From NCBI GenBank assembly GCA_008508345.1, contig QNGE01002746.1, positions 1-64,000 on the forward strand: DNA of 64,000 nucleotides. The letters run 5' to 3'. The notes under the pieces were generated by a model. The model worked only from the letters and a program-made list of their open reading frames with translations. It was not told the DNA's origin and did not search any database. The stretch is from Paragonimus westermani. Taxonomy: Eukaryota; Platyhelminthes; Trematoda; Plagiorchiida; Troglotrematidae. Shown here one piece after another: positions 35,281 through 46,186 of this stretch. The position numbers and the translations under genes were made by a program. How positions within the stretch are numbered: the first letter of the stretch is position 1; every line of letters starts with the position of its first letter.

Positions 35281-36990
35281 CTAACGCGGTCCAAGATCTG
35301 AAGATAAATCGCTTTCAGAATGTTGGTTCATTTCTCGACCATACCCTCCTCCGCTTATACTACGAAGTGTTGCAACGGGCTTCGACGCAATAAGAGTTAT
35401 GCTGATCCCTCGACGATCTACACAGTTTCTCGACAAAGTTCGGTCCTCATTTATATAAAAAAGCATAGAGAGTTGGTCTAATGCCTTGCTATGTTTTAGA
35501 CATCTTATCTCAATTGAGGCTTCTGTTCCCGATGTCAACAGGCCAATGGGTACAGGAGGTGCCGAAGACGTTGTAGACAACGCGGCTGGTCATTTGAACT
35601 GCTGTTAGAAATGCTCACTCCTGCGTCCTAATCACCGGTGCAAGTTTGTGGATAGGTTCACCGCTAGCTTAGCAGATTATTCTGCCCACATCTGGCTTCC
35701 TACTTTCCGTTGTTCACATGAAGATAAAAGGCTTTCGAGAGTTTCCGGTAATGACAGCTTGTTCCCTGTCGATAGTTTGTTGTGTCAACCAGGCCCTGCG
35801 GCCCTCATGGTTGCTTGGAAAGTTCCAAGCAAACTGGATTACATCTGCTGCTGGATGGAATAGTTCACGAACATCAAGGGGTTCGATTGGCTGCACAGAA
35901 CTCTAGCGGTAGTACCACACGGGGTAGCTCCACGTTTACAGACTGTGTGTTGCATATGTACTCAGTGTGTTTCGAAGTGGTCTGGTGGATAGGATTCTAG
36001 ATTAGTGACAAACACTTCGGTAGATATAGAGCGTTTGTATCCCTGCTAGCGCAGATACGTCACTTTGTGTTTTACAATGATGTGGCCTCCTATCACAGTA
36101 CAGAACAAGCAGCATGTTCCAGTGCACAGTTGGAATCCCCACAGATGCTCTAGATTGACTTATGGCCTTGGAACAGCCACATCGCCGATAGCTGACGGCT
36201 ATGAAATCAGTCTGTGCACATCATTGGCTTGGTGATGGAGAATGTCAGATGACACATTGACGTCTGGAATACAAAAGTTCGGTACTTGCCAGAATCAGAC
36301 CGTTATCAGCACAGGGCTGTAACAAACGTACACCGCTCGACGAGTGCCGTAAGAGTAGGGACCACCTAAATCACACTTGTTAGCGCTTAACCTGTCTGCT
36401 TAAGCGTTCAAGTCTCCAAGCAATACTTACATGTCTTTTCGCCGCATGGTGTTCAGGATGTTAGTGAGCTGGTGAACTGCGTTTGGGCTGCAGTGTTTAG
36501 GGGTGTATGCCGCAACAGCAAACGAGCAGCGTTTGTGACGGGTGCCTCTCATATATTTGATCTTGTCTTCTAGTCTGTTGGCACGAAGACGGCCACTGAT
36601 GAGTATCCAATTAAGCAGTGCCACCTCTGCCTGTACGCTTAGGATAATCCTAATACTCGCTTGACCAGTGACTTGGGTTGCATGGTCTCTGGATTAGCGT
36701 ACGTTATGCGCGCATGGTGAAGCAGCTGACGGAGTTTGAATTTGTAGCACTGGACCAAAATCCGACGACCGTGTTTCAGCAAGACGGCAAGTGTTGAGGG
36801 CGACGGTCTCCAAAATACATGCAAAGACCGTCTGTTGTCCTAACTGCATGTGTTCGAACGTTGAAGGTGGTAGACCAAAATGGTGTCGGGGGGCAAGTGG
36901 AAGTTTGTTTCTGTCAGACAGAGGTATCACCTTTCTGTGTGGTACTACCATTTTTGCCATGAATTCTATCGTGATCAATAACTGCGGCAA
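35281..36990 (-). mobile_element. RTE-like LINE, endonuclease, linker and start of reverse transcriptase
   Basis: Read on the minus strand from 36990. The apurinic/apyrimidinic endonuclease part gives QQTVFACILETVALNTCRLA and ETRSSDFG, corresponding to the D-V-x-x-L-S-E-T-R block with its Glu. Then EVALLNWILISGRLRANRL and FAVAAYTPKHCSPNA (S-A-Y-A-P-T) follow, and TMRRKDM with a degraded G-D-x-N-A after it near 36420. The linker near 35850-35720 reads WLTQQTIDREQAVITGNSRK, the block before the RT in this family. Near 35430-35370 an RT-start block, RRGISITLIASKPVATL, matches N-Y-R-G-I-S-L-x-P-x-x-S-K-L-L-A. Stops are numerous. Confidence 0.72.
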
Positions 36991-38181
36991 TTCTCTGTTG
37001 TGTGTGCGATTGAAAGATTTGCGGAGAAATGAAGTAAAAAATTACTCAACGAAAGGAGAAGTGAGACATTGGCTAGGTGCAGTGGAATGTGACATGAGAG
37101 AAAAGCCAGCCGCCGATACCTCAAACAAGAATCGTAGCTGGAGCATGAAGCAAAACTAATAATTAGTATGGTTTAAGAAATAGTAGTATGACTGTTGCTT
37201 ACCCAAGCGAGATAAAAGGGCTGATTTGCGGAGCCCATCTTGGCGTATTTCACTGGGGCTGTTCTACGGTAGAGTCGGCGCCGCACAAAGCGTTGAGAAA
37301 TTGAAGAAAAGAATGTCTTTAGGTCCAACGTTACCTCGACCATTCGCTTACATAGCACTGCTAGTATAGCAACAGTGAGTATGAAATATGACCGGTACAC
37401 TCACAATCATTTAGGAAATCTGTCTGCCCTTCTGCTATTTGACTCCCCTTGTTTCAGAAGCCGCCACGTTCAGGGACTTGTATCTTGGATGACATGAAGG
37501 TGAGGCTGGTGCTCTGGCTTACTGTTGAAGGTGAGACTGACTGGTGGTAATTACCGTTCGTAATTCATCCCGGCAGTTCGTCCATCATGTGAGCCTAGCA
37601 TAGCAAGTTCAGACAAAAGTGTCTCACCACCACTTAAAAAAAGGTAGGAATGCGCTATCCTGTTATTTTGTTACGTCTTGGTAATTTAGAATTTAGTCAA
37701 TCCATTTTCTGATTGGGAATAGTCAGGCACATCGTAACTCGGTTTTGGTATTCATATGTTCGCCGAGCTTGGCATTTAGGTTGCAAACGTTTCATCACCA
37801 GGCGAGGTGACATCATCAGTGCCTAAGTGTTTCAGCGTATATTTTGACATTCAAACAAATTTTTGTTGTGCGCTGAATTGTCCGGCAGCCAGTCGTGTGT
37901 TGTTGGGTTAAATCATGCGCCGTTTTCTTTGGGATTGTGTGACTTCGCCTTAGGCATCCACTCATCATCGCCAGGCATCAACTATGACTCAGGCTGTCAC
38001 CTTTGTCGTCGTCAGTTAAACATTTGCCATTCAGTTTGACTTCGATATATTCACTTAAATAAGAACGGACAATCATTGGGGACCCGTGTACCCATCTGCC
38101 GGTATTTTTGTGTCTACTATTGCTAATCTATGTACGGCGATTTTCGAGTACTTTGTAATGCGTCGCCGTGTTATGGATTAG
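36991..38181. other. No recognisable gene
   Basis: Short frames only (37173-37400 minus, 75 codons). Nothing recognisable between the RTE relic and the candidate membrane exon. Confidence 0.45.
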
Positions 38182-38479
38182 TTGCAAACCTTCCTGCGGA
38201 TCCGCTCGGTCAAAGAGGGTGTGCGGTTTGTTGTGCACTTCTGTCGTCATCGGACGTGTAAATGCAGAATTTTTGGTAGACCGCACACTACAGCTGAACA
38301 GATTGCTGAATTTAAGAACTACGTAATCATGTACGCACATGCTATTCGGCTAACTAAACGCGTCGATCGAATGTGCTACAATGTCTTTCTCCTGATTTCA
38401 TTCACGTTTGCCATTCCTATTTCCTTTGGTGTTTACCACATACCAGCATTTGGTGGAATAGCGCTGCTGACTTTCAGCG
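38182..38479 (+). CDS. Candidate exon of a multi-pass membrane protein, unknown
   Basis: An open stretch of about 99 codons has a basic, Cys-containing start, an amphipathic segment (EFKNYVIMYAHAIRLTKRVD) and then a membrane-length run (YNVFLLISFTFAIPISFGVY) and a second one (GGIALLTF). A possible donor is CAGCG|gtgtat at 38479/38480. The acceptor (ggattag) has a poor pyrimidine tract. With that donor the phase is 1, which fits the frame of the next candidate exon at 41201 that gives a hydrophobic, Trp-rich product. It recalls invertebrate gustatory-receptor-like proteins only in layout. No family is assigned. Confidence 0.3.
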
Positions 38480-41200
38480 GTGTATGAGCGCAGAATTTGT
38501 TTACTTTTAGCTAGTGCGATGTGCTGATCGCGGACACGGTTACTGTGGTTAACACCATTGTCAACCAAGCCTCTCCCTCTCTCATCTTGTGGAGTTAATT
38601 ATTTCTGTCCTTCCGAATGTCACGCAAAAGAAATCTTGATAGGTCTGTTGAAATTCTTGGCGTTTTTATCGATGTAATCCACTTTATTCAGAGCAATAGC
38701 ACCCGGGCCCTTGTCCAGCGGTAAAATGGTAATATTTGTTTCCATCACCTGCTCTTCAGTTGAGTTTACGGATGCACTGCTTCATACATAGTTTGATTTG
38801 ACCGTCTTACGATGGTACTACAGTGAGGCAAATCCTCAAACTTAGCTTCTCATCGACTAGCTGTTGAAACCCGACTCAGATATCTTCAGTCGGCCACACA
38901 GCTTCTGAAACTGTATGTCGGTGTGACTCAGAGATGCTGAATTTCGGAATAAGAAGTCGGAGGCCTGCTGACAATACCTTCATTTCATTTCTGTACAGTC
39001 AGCGCACGGGCAAATCCCTGACGTGGTAGTCCATTTTAGGACGAGTGATCATTGCGGCTGCTTAGTGTATGAATCTCCACTTTTCTTAGGTACTGAACAT
39101 GGGAAACGTGTGCGTTTAATTCGGCGAAATTGATCACGGCTGTTTACTACAGAAAATGGCTTTTGATGGCCTGATCAAAAGCGAGTTAATCTGTAGGTAG
39201 AATTCTGCAAGCCTCTAACGGTTTCGAGGTTGTTCTTCCATACGGGCATCAGCTACCCTCTGTCGTGTAATGTACACATATTTATGAAGATGACACTGAT
39301 GCATTCGTGCGCGGTTTTACATTGTGAACAGACCATTTTGTTAGGTGGCTTGGGCCGCACGATAAGGAGGTGTTAGGACGAAGACGGAGAACAAGAAAAG
39401 TATACGAAGAACTGCTGTGAGCTGAGAGAATCTGAAGTACCCAGTGTGGCTGTAAACTTGTAAATCTTTCCACTTCACATAGGTCTTGTCAACTTCAGGA
39501 CAATTCAGTGGTACCCCTGTGGATGGCTGGAGCAGATTTGGCTGTAGCCTTACGTGTATCGAAATCCTGCATATTGTGGATAAATCAGCAATCAGTATAA
39601 TTGTTTTAACAAATGAATTTCCCAGTCTACGTAGACAGGGTTATGTTGTAACCGAATGTCACTGAATACGAGCGTTAATAGTGGATCAGAATAACCTGAG
39701 TTGAAACCCCTTCCAGTTGGCGTCGACCTCCGAATAACATGAACGAATGAAAACCCTAACGAAACACTGCATTGGTATTACATTTAACCGCCAGCCGCTC
39801 AGCAAATTTGCATAGGGACCTTTTTTGTATGTTACAATTTAGAACTACGTTAAACTGAGGGCTCTGACACGTAGTCAGCCCATAGTAGAATGTGAACACG
39901 TGTGTAATTTCACGCTTCACGAGTATGACATCACACCAACGATGAGACATAGGTAAGACAAACAGCCACCCAATCGATGGTGTGGGCAACACGATTGGAT
40001 CGTTCGGGGCCGAATTGAGAGAGAGAGTGGGCCACTCACGCGTGCGCTGCTAGACAGGTGACGTACGGGCAGCGGTTGGCGCGGATGCTACAGTAAGGAT
40101 GGAAACGATCATGCCTGAGGCCGTGCGTGTATTCGAAGGTCTGGTTCCATCTCAAGGTGGTCCACATCCTATCAATGGTTTAAAGTATTGGATTTGCGCT
40201 GCGGAATCATGTCTACACTGGCGGTTTAGGAGGCTTTACCAAACGGGTACTCGAGTCTGGTGCCTCTCAGCATATACTGGTGCATAAAAATAGAACATGC
40301 GATCGATCGTGTTCGACTAGTAGTGGTTCAATGTTGGCTGCATTAAGAGTGACCAGTAATTAACCAGTCACAGATGGCGATGCGTTATCTTACGTCACCC
40401 CAACCTTTGCTTGATCCTGCAAGCGTGTGTCTAACAATCGGTCTGGTTATTATTGATTTTTTAGCCTAACGAAATCGGAATCGTCTATAGACAACGTATA
40501 TTGTTTTGTTTTCAAGTGGATGAGTAATTATCACGTTTAGAGGCATTTAAAATTCGCCCATTGGCATAAAAGTGCCGCGTATTACAGAGGTCATTGCCTT
40601 CAGCAGATTAAAGCAAAAGAAATTAGCATACATTGAACGCCTCACTTCGTATTTCAACATTTAAAAAAGTTAACACACTAGATTCAAGTCGCTCTTGTGG
40701 ATGCTGGTCATCGTTCCGTAAATTAAATTGGATTGAGGGTTGAACACGTTGGTGATTGTTTTGATCAATATCCCGCTGACCTCATACTGTGTGTGATGAA
40801 ATCTCCACCCCTTTTTACTCGCTTTTACTGTGCAAGCTATTATTCAGTGGGCGTGGCAAACAGTTATAACTTGCAGGTTTCTTCTGTAGTCGATTCCTCA
40901 TAAGCCTTGTCTGTTCTTTCATAGTATCGTATCCTCAGAACAGGACATCGGGCTAACCACGTGATCTCCAGTACACCCAAGAAGTCACACGTGTTGTTAC
41001 CGAGCACTGTCATTCCAATTGTCGAACTTCTGTTTTCCTGCATGTTTGCCAGGTCAGGCGACACCAAGTTTGCGCACTTTTAAATGTCCTTTGTTGCTAT
41101 TTTCCGGTAATCATTCTCCCCTCCAGAACTACAGACAGTTTCCATTTTGGTTATCGCCCATTCCTCCAGAACACTTCTTTCTCTGGTGTGTTTATTTCAG
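38480..41200. other. No recognisable gene (possible intron)
   Basis: 2.7 kb without frames above 80 codons or recognisable repeats. If the flanking exon candidates are joined, this is an intron. Confidence 0.4.
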
Positions 41201-41406
41201 GTTCGGTGTTTGCGAAAACGAAACCTAGGCACCGGTGGTCCCAGGTTGTACTCCTTGGAGCAGCTCGGGCCGCGTTTGCTCCTTTCTGTTGGGACTACTG
41301 GTGCAATCACTTGTCGTTCCGTTGGGCCGCCTATCTCATGTTTCATTTTGTTCTACAATTTGTTCAGGTTGTATGTTTTCTGCTCATCGATCCTGATGCC
41401 AGCAGG
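41201..41406 (+). CDS. Candidate exon of a multi-pass membrane protein, unknown
   Basis: 206 bases with strong borders: tgtgtttatttcag acceptor and CAGG|gtaagt donor. Two frames are open throughout. In the frame compatible with the 38.2-kb candidate the peptide contains KTKPRHRWSQVVLLGAARAA, then CWDYWCNHLSFRWAAYL and a membrane-length run (FHFVLQFVQVVCFLLI), ending DPDASR in phase 0. In the other frame it ends in phase 2 and would suit the candidate at 45970. The Trp-rich frame is favoured. I considered a nucleoside-transporter motif and did not find it convincing. Confidence 0.35.
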
Positions 41407-43020
41407 GTAAGTAATGACGTTTCCTTGTTTTCCCCGATACTCATGCACGTGCATTTGACCTTTGATATGAACAGGAATGTGTGTGCTAGTCACGTTTTGT
41501 AGTATGATATGGAGTCGGAACCATTTATTGAACCCCATACACCGTTCTCAGTACTTTTCTGCGCTATACTCGCCAGGAAACATTTACCATCGCATTCTAG
41601 TGTGGGTGACGGTCAATAGCCTAACAACATTGTTACTTTTGTCTCCTTAACCCTAATCTCGGAGAGCTTCCAGTTGTAGACGTTAGAGGAGATGACAGCT
41701 AATGAGGTTCAATTGTTTGAGAACTGTCGTTGTTAGATTCATTTATCTGTGAAGTAATTACACTCATTAGAATGGGCCGGCGACATCCACGAAGAAGCTG
41801 TCTTACATATATCGCGTTACTCTCATTTTCAACTTAATATACGTATCCTAATGATACATGTTTAAGTTCTGACGTATTTTTTTTTGCAAATCTGGTGCCG
41901 TCCCTACCATCTCTTTCGCTTAAGAGTAAGGACATGTATTTTTCCTTTCATGAGTGCAAGGCAGCTGAGTATCCGTACCATCCACTGACGCATTACTATC
42001 GATGATGAATCTTGATAGGCCGAGCAAACTGGTGCTTGGGCGGTTCACTTCTGTTCCTGCAACAACGATCACGCGTAACCATGCTTAGCATTTACTTTAT
42101 AAGTCGTCTGTTGTGAATTCGGCCGGTGGCACAAATGACGTCGTTTGGGAAGCAGATTGTATTCTGTCACTCAAGTCAAAGAAACGCTTTTTTCATCCTC
42201 ATCCCCCGCCCCAGGTGAGGGGGCAAGTTTTCAACGGTAACGTACACTCTTCTGCAACCTAAGCAAACAAACTAAGAGGAAAAAGCAAAAATTCTTAAAT
42301 TAGGCAACTAAAGTTTCTAAGGAACTCATGTTTTTTGTGCATGTGGGACTTATGAAATAGCTGTCTAAATAGAGAATCACAGAAGAAGCATGCACTCATA
42401 CAAGAAAATAATGGGGACGTGGACCAAGGCGCATGCATGTGTTGATAGCGATCAGACAATCTTCCTGAGGTCAGTTTTTGATAACCATTATATCACTGTA
42501 TAACGATCAAGCGGATGAAGTTCACGTTGAAGAGACCAACGCATTTTGTTAAATGCTTCAGCAATCGAGATCCTAATTTGAAGTGTTTGTCTGACAAACA
42601 GGGATATGGAGCAGATGAACAAAATAATCACGCTCACTAATCTGTGGGTAAGATCGAGAGAATCAGATTTAGAATTTAGTCGTTGAACGTAATGCTAACC
42701 TCCTGACTTTAAAGGATTTGTCAACCACACGGAGATATAATGTTCCAGTATGATTTAGTGCAGCCCCTGAGTTTTAGTGATCAGGGTTCTGAGCCTAGTC
42801 GCACAGTTATATTGCGTCTTCGTTGAACATTTGCCGATGTCCGTCAGAGCAGAACTAAGACATTGCGATGTTAACATTTCATTTACTCATCAGTCGCAAA
42901 CGTGAAACGTGCCAGTTATATGCATCATATAGATAAGGACAAACAGGGACTAGACACACATACAGGCACACCAATTACTATGTAATCATGACTGTGACAA
43001 CCGGACAGATTGCTTCAACC
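41407..43020. other. No recognisable gene
   Basis: No frames above 65 codons and no repeats matched. Probable intron or intergenic DNA. Confidence 0.45.
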
Positions 43021-43024
43021 ACTT

Positions 43025-44729
43025 CTATGCACACAACGTCGGTTGACAAGTTCGAATGAGCATCGCTTCGCAGAAAGCTAATAACTTCGGGTTTCGGTTC
43101 CTCAACAGTATGTTGATTGAGTTTAATGGGTCATATTGACGACCCGTTGTCATGAGGTGTTTAACGAGCGATGACGTTGGATTTCGAGTAGTCAGTGCAA
43201 CAAGTTGGGACTGGTACGTCATCTGTTGTTTCAGTCACTTCGGGATGTCTTCGGCGACTCGCCGTGCTAGTTGTCGGCCTGTTCTACCTATGTAAACGTC
43301 ACTGCAACTGCAAGAGAACTGGTACACAACATGGGAGACAGAACAGTTTGACAAACTACTCTTTTGATTGCGGAGAACTGATCCTCTGATGGTTTGAAAT
43401 AATCGCAACTGCGCAGCCGCATACGTTCGAGCCAGAGCAGACTTTAATTTGTGCTTTATGCCGTTGGCAAGAATAGGGCAAGAATAGGGAAACATCCTTC
43501 TTTTGAGCCGTCAGTATGGGCTCAGTGTTCTTTTTCACCGTGTTTTGTGCCTCAATGAATTTGTCGGGGTATCCATTTAGTAAAGTTTGTCTCAACAACT
43601 CCTGTTCTGTCTTCAGAGTATCTGGGGTACACATACGCTTGGCTCTATGAAACAGTATCTTAACTAAAACCCGTTTGTATGCAATAGGAGCGAAACTTGA
43701 AAACTGCAGATATTGACCACCCCATATTGTTTTGCGGTGAACTGAGCGTTGTAAAGTACCATCCGCACGTCTAGTAATAAGTACATCCAAAAAAGGTAAA
43801 CTGTTGTTCGACTCAACTTCGTGAGATAAAGATAGGTTGGGATGAATATTATTGAGAGAGTTGAAAAACAAGTCAAAATGAATAAGGTCAGTAAAAATTA
43901 AAATATCAACGTATCTTTTGTACACTATCGAATCAGCTATATAATCCGGGACTTGCAGCTCAATCATTCATAGGAAGATGTCAGCTAGCACTGAGCCGTC
44001 AGTTTGTATGCAAGTCCCTCAAGTGGAACACCTATATCACAGTTCTGATTTGAGATAGTCACACACACAAAATTAACTGTCTCACGAAGAGGAACATTTG
44101 TAAAAAGAGAATCAACATCCATGGAATATATTACTTGAGCACTCACCAAAATTTCAGCTAATTCAAAAGGGTCCTTCAAGCAATGTGGGGATAAGACTTT
44201 ACGGATGGGATCCAAAGTGTCCACTAGCCAAAGAGCAACTTTATGGTAAGCGGAGTTGTTCATGCATAAAATCAGACGTAGAGGTGTACCACCCTTGTGT
44301 ACTTTTGGAGTACCTCTCAACCGGGGTGTTTCCATGCCGACTGGTTTCAACTGTCTATACTTAGCTTCAGATATGTGCCCATGTAATAGCAATATCTGAA
44401 GTTGCCTTGATTCGCCCCGAATTCAACGTTGGCACATGTGTGAATAGAGGTGTTTGGATTAACGGGCATTGAAGCGAGGTGGACGAAGAACCCCAAGAAT
44501 CTGTGTTAGGCATTTTTGACGTTTTGCCATTATGGATAGGAAAATAATTGTGACGAAAATTAACCAAAAGCGCCTCTCTCGTAATCTTGAGCAGGCTGGC
44601 ATAGTTTACCCTTTTTCCACTGATGCAAATTGACCAGTTTCTTATCCACGTAAGATAAGAACCAGGTATAGTGAACAATGAAAGACGATTAATGTTCTTA
44701 ATACACTTGTTCACAACTCTCCAGTACAT
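43025..44729 (-). mobile_element. Penelope-like element, reverse transcriptase plus GIY-YIG endonuclease (decayed)
   Basis: On the minus strand the RT starts near 44392 with HISEAKYRQLKPVG, TPRLRGTPKVHKGGTPLRLI and NSAYHKVALWLVDTLDPIRK. The first catalytic block is IYSMDVDSLFTNVPL (about 44125). A deletion follows near 44000-43990, and the frame resumes as DGSVLADIFL, the tail of the G-S-x-L-x-x-x-L-A-D-I-F block. The second catalytic site reads YKRYVDILIF (Asp at 43907): one Asp of Y-V-D-D is gone. NNSLPFLDVLITRRADG and YKRVLVKILFHRAKRMC follow. The endonuclease has VVYQFSCSCSDVYIGRTGRQ (43330-43280) and ends at 43025 with EAMLIRTCQPTLC. The upstream frame to 44729 may be its N-terminus but is not recognised. 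Inactive. Confidence 0.85.
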
Positions 44730-45969
44730 TTCGATATAATAGATAAAACCAGTTGTGGTGTGGTTGACTCGTTCTCTTAAAAGCAGTCACTGCTTGCAAG
44801 AATACGAGATCCTGTGATATCATCTGTAGTCCTTAGAGGATTGCATTTCATTGAGGTAGCGTAACGCCACATGTTTTCTCGGCGATCAAAAAGTAGCCTA
44901 GCATCCAACTGGGAACATACGCTGTCCTGGTCAACACGTCTGTCTAGTCCGATTCCGGCTGAACCTGTCAGGACACAGTTTCAGCCAGCATCGGCATTTC
45001 AGATGAATGTATTCGTTGGTACATGAAACAAAATTAATCTTGCACATGGGATATCGTGAATAGCTATGCGCAGGACGGCGCTGATTACCACAGTCTAGCT
45101 AAAGGGAATGATCCTAAATTTGAGATAGTAGAACGTTGAGAACTGCTACTCTAGGATTGATCGAAATAGTTTCTGTTCGTTTTTAATCACAAAGAAGAGA
45201 ACATTATTTTCGGCGGCCAGTGTTTATCTAACGGTTTTCCAGACAGACTTACCTCATTACTTTTTGATTAGGATCATAGGGCACCCATGCATTCACCATC
45301 TTGTTTCACGCCACATTGAGACTTTTTCTGTAATTAATGTTATCCGTCAAACTCATCTGTTTGTCGTTTTTTGTTCGTAAACAGCTCACGTAGACTTCTC
45401 GGTTGCCTTAATAGCTCAGCGTGATAAAGCAATGAAGAATTGACGATAAGTGCCCATCTGTGTGCAAACGTACATGATTCTTAAGATTTTATCTGTCTTG
45501 CACTGTCTACAGTATGTTCGATTGCACTTTGGTTAAGCGTGTGTACGTCCAGGTAGTACGAACTATTTATCCGGTGGCCGTTGCACAAGTGACCTTTTTT
45601 CCTCGCTCTGTCGCAATGTCAGAACGTTAGCGCTATTTTCGTGGTGGTAAGTATGCTCCTTGATCATCAGTAGTTTTCAAAATGATTAGAAAGTATGTGT
45701 GTGCGAAAGCGAAGACTATTTGTGAGTCATTTTCAACCTAACTTATCAGTAATCAAAACGTCGCTCAGTTAACGTGGTGAAGAGTTATTCACCTATGTTC
45801 GACTCCTGTCGTAGTCACACGTCTGAGTAGTACATTTCCTCATAATCTGACTTGATCGGTTCTTGTTGCTGAAACCTTACAAAGTCCGCTATCCGACGTA
45901 CTCCGGTGTCTAAAATCTTCAATACACCCTTACGTTTATTTAGGTCACATGCCAAAGATCACTTCACAG
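44730..45969. other. No recognisable gene
   Basis: No open frames of note and no repeat matched. Nothing to annotate. Confidence 0.45.
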
Positions 45970-46186
45970 ATTTCGCGTTTTGTTTCACCCACGTTCTGAC
46001 GAAACCTGTCACATTGTATTGACTTACTTAGGAGCGATTGAAACAATTGCCTCTCACGTCGTCACTTACATTTCAGTGATCATTTTCGGGCCGCTTCGTT
46101 CATTGTTGCGTTCTCTGTCCATCGGTCATCTATACGTCAGCCGCTCCCCTTGCATATTATTTCACGCTTACACACGATTCTCCCAG
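45970..46186 (+). CDS. Weak candidate exon with membrane segments
   Basis: 217 bases between a gatcacttcacag acceptor and a CCCAG|gtattt donor, open in one frame. It reads FHPRSDETCHIVLTYLGAIE, then ASHVVTYISVIIFGPL and LYVSRSPCILFHAYTRF. It ends in phase 0, compatible with the next candidate at 49754, but starts in a phase that fits only the less favoured frame of the 41201 exon. Product unknown. Confidence 0.22.

Noticed and set aside
41201..41406. Equilibrative nucleoside transporter motif
   Set aside because: Only a loose resemblance of one helix; the conserved Asp/Arg positions and the following helices do not match.
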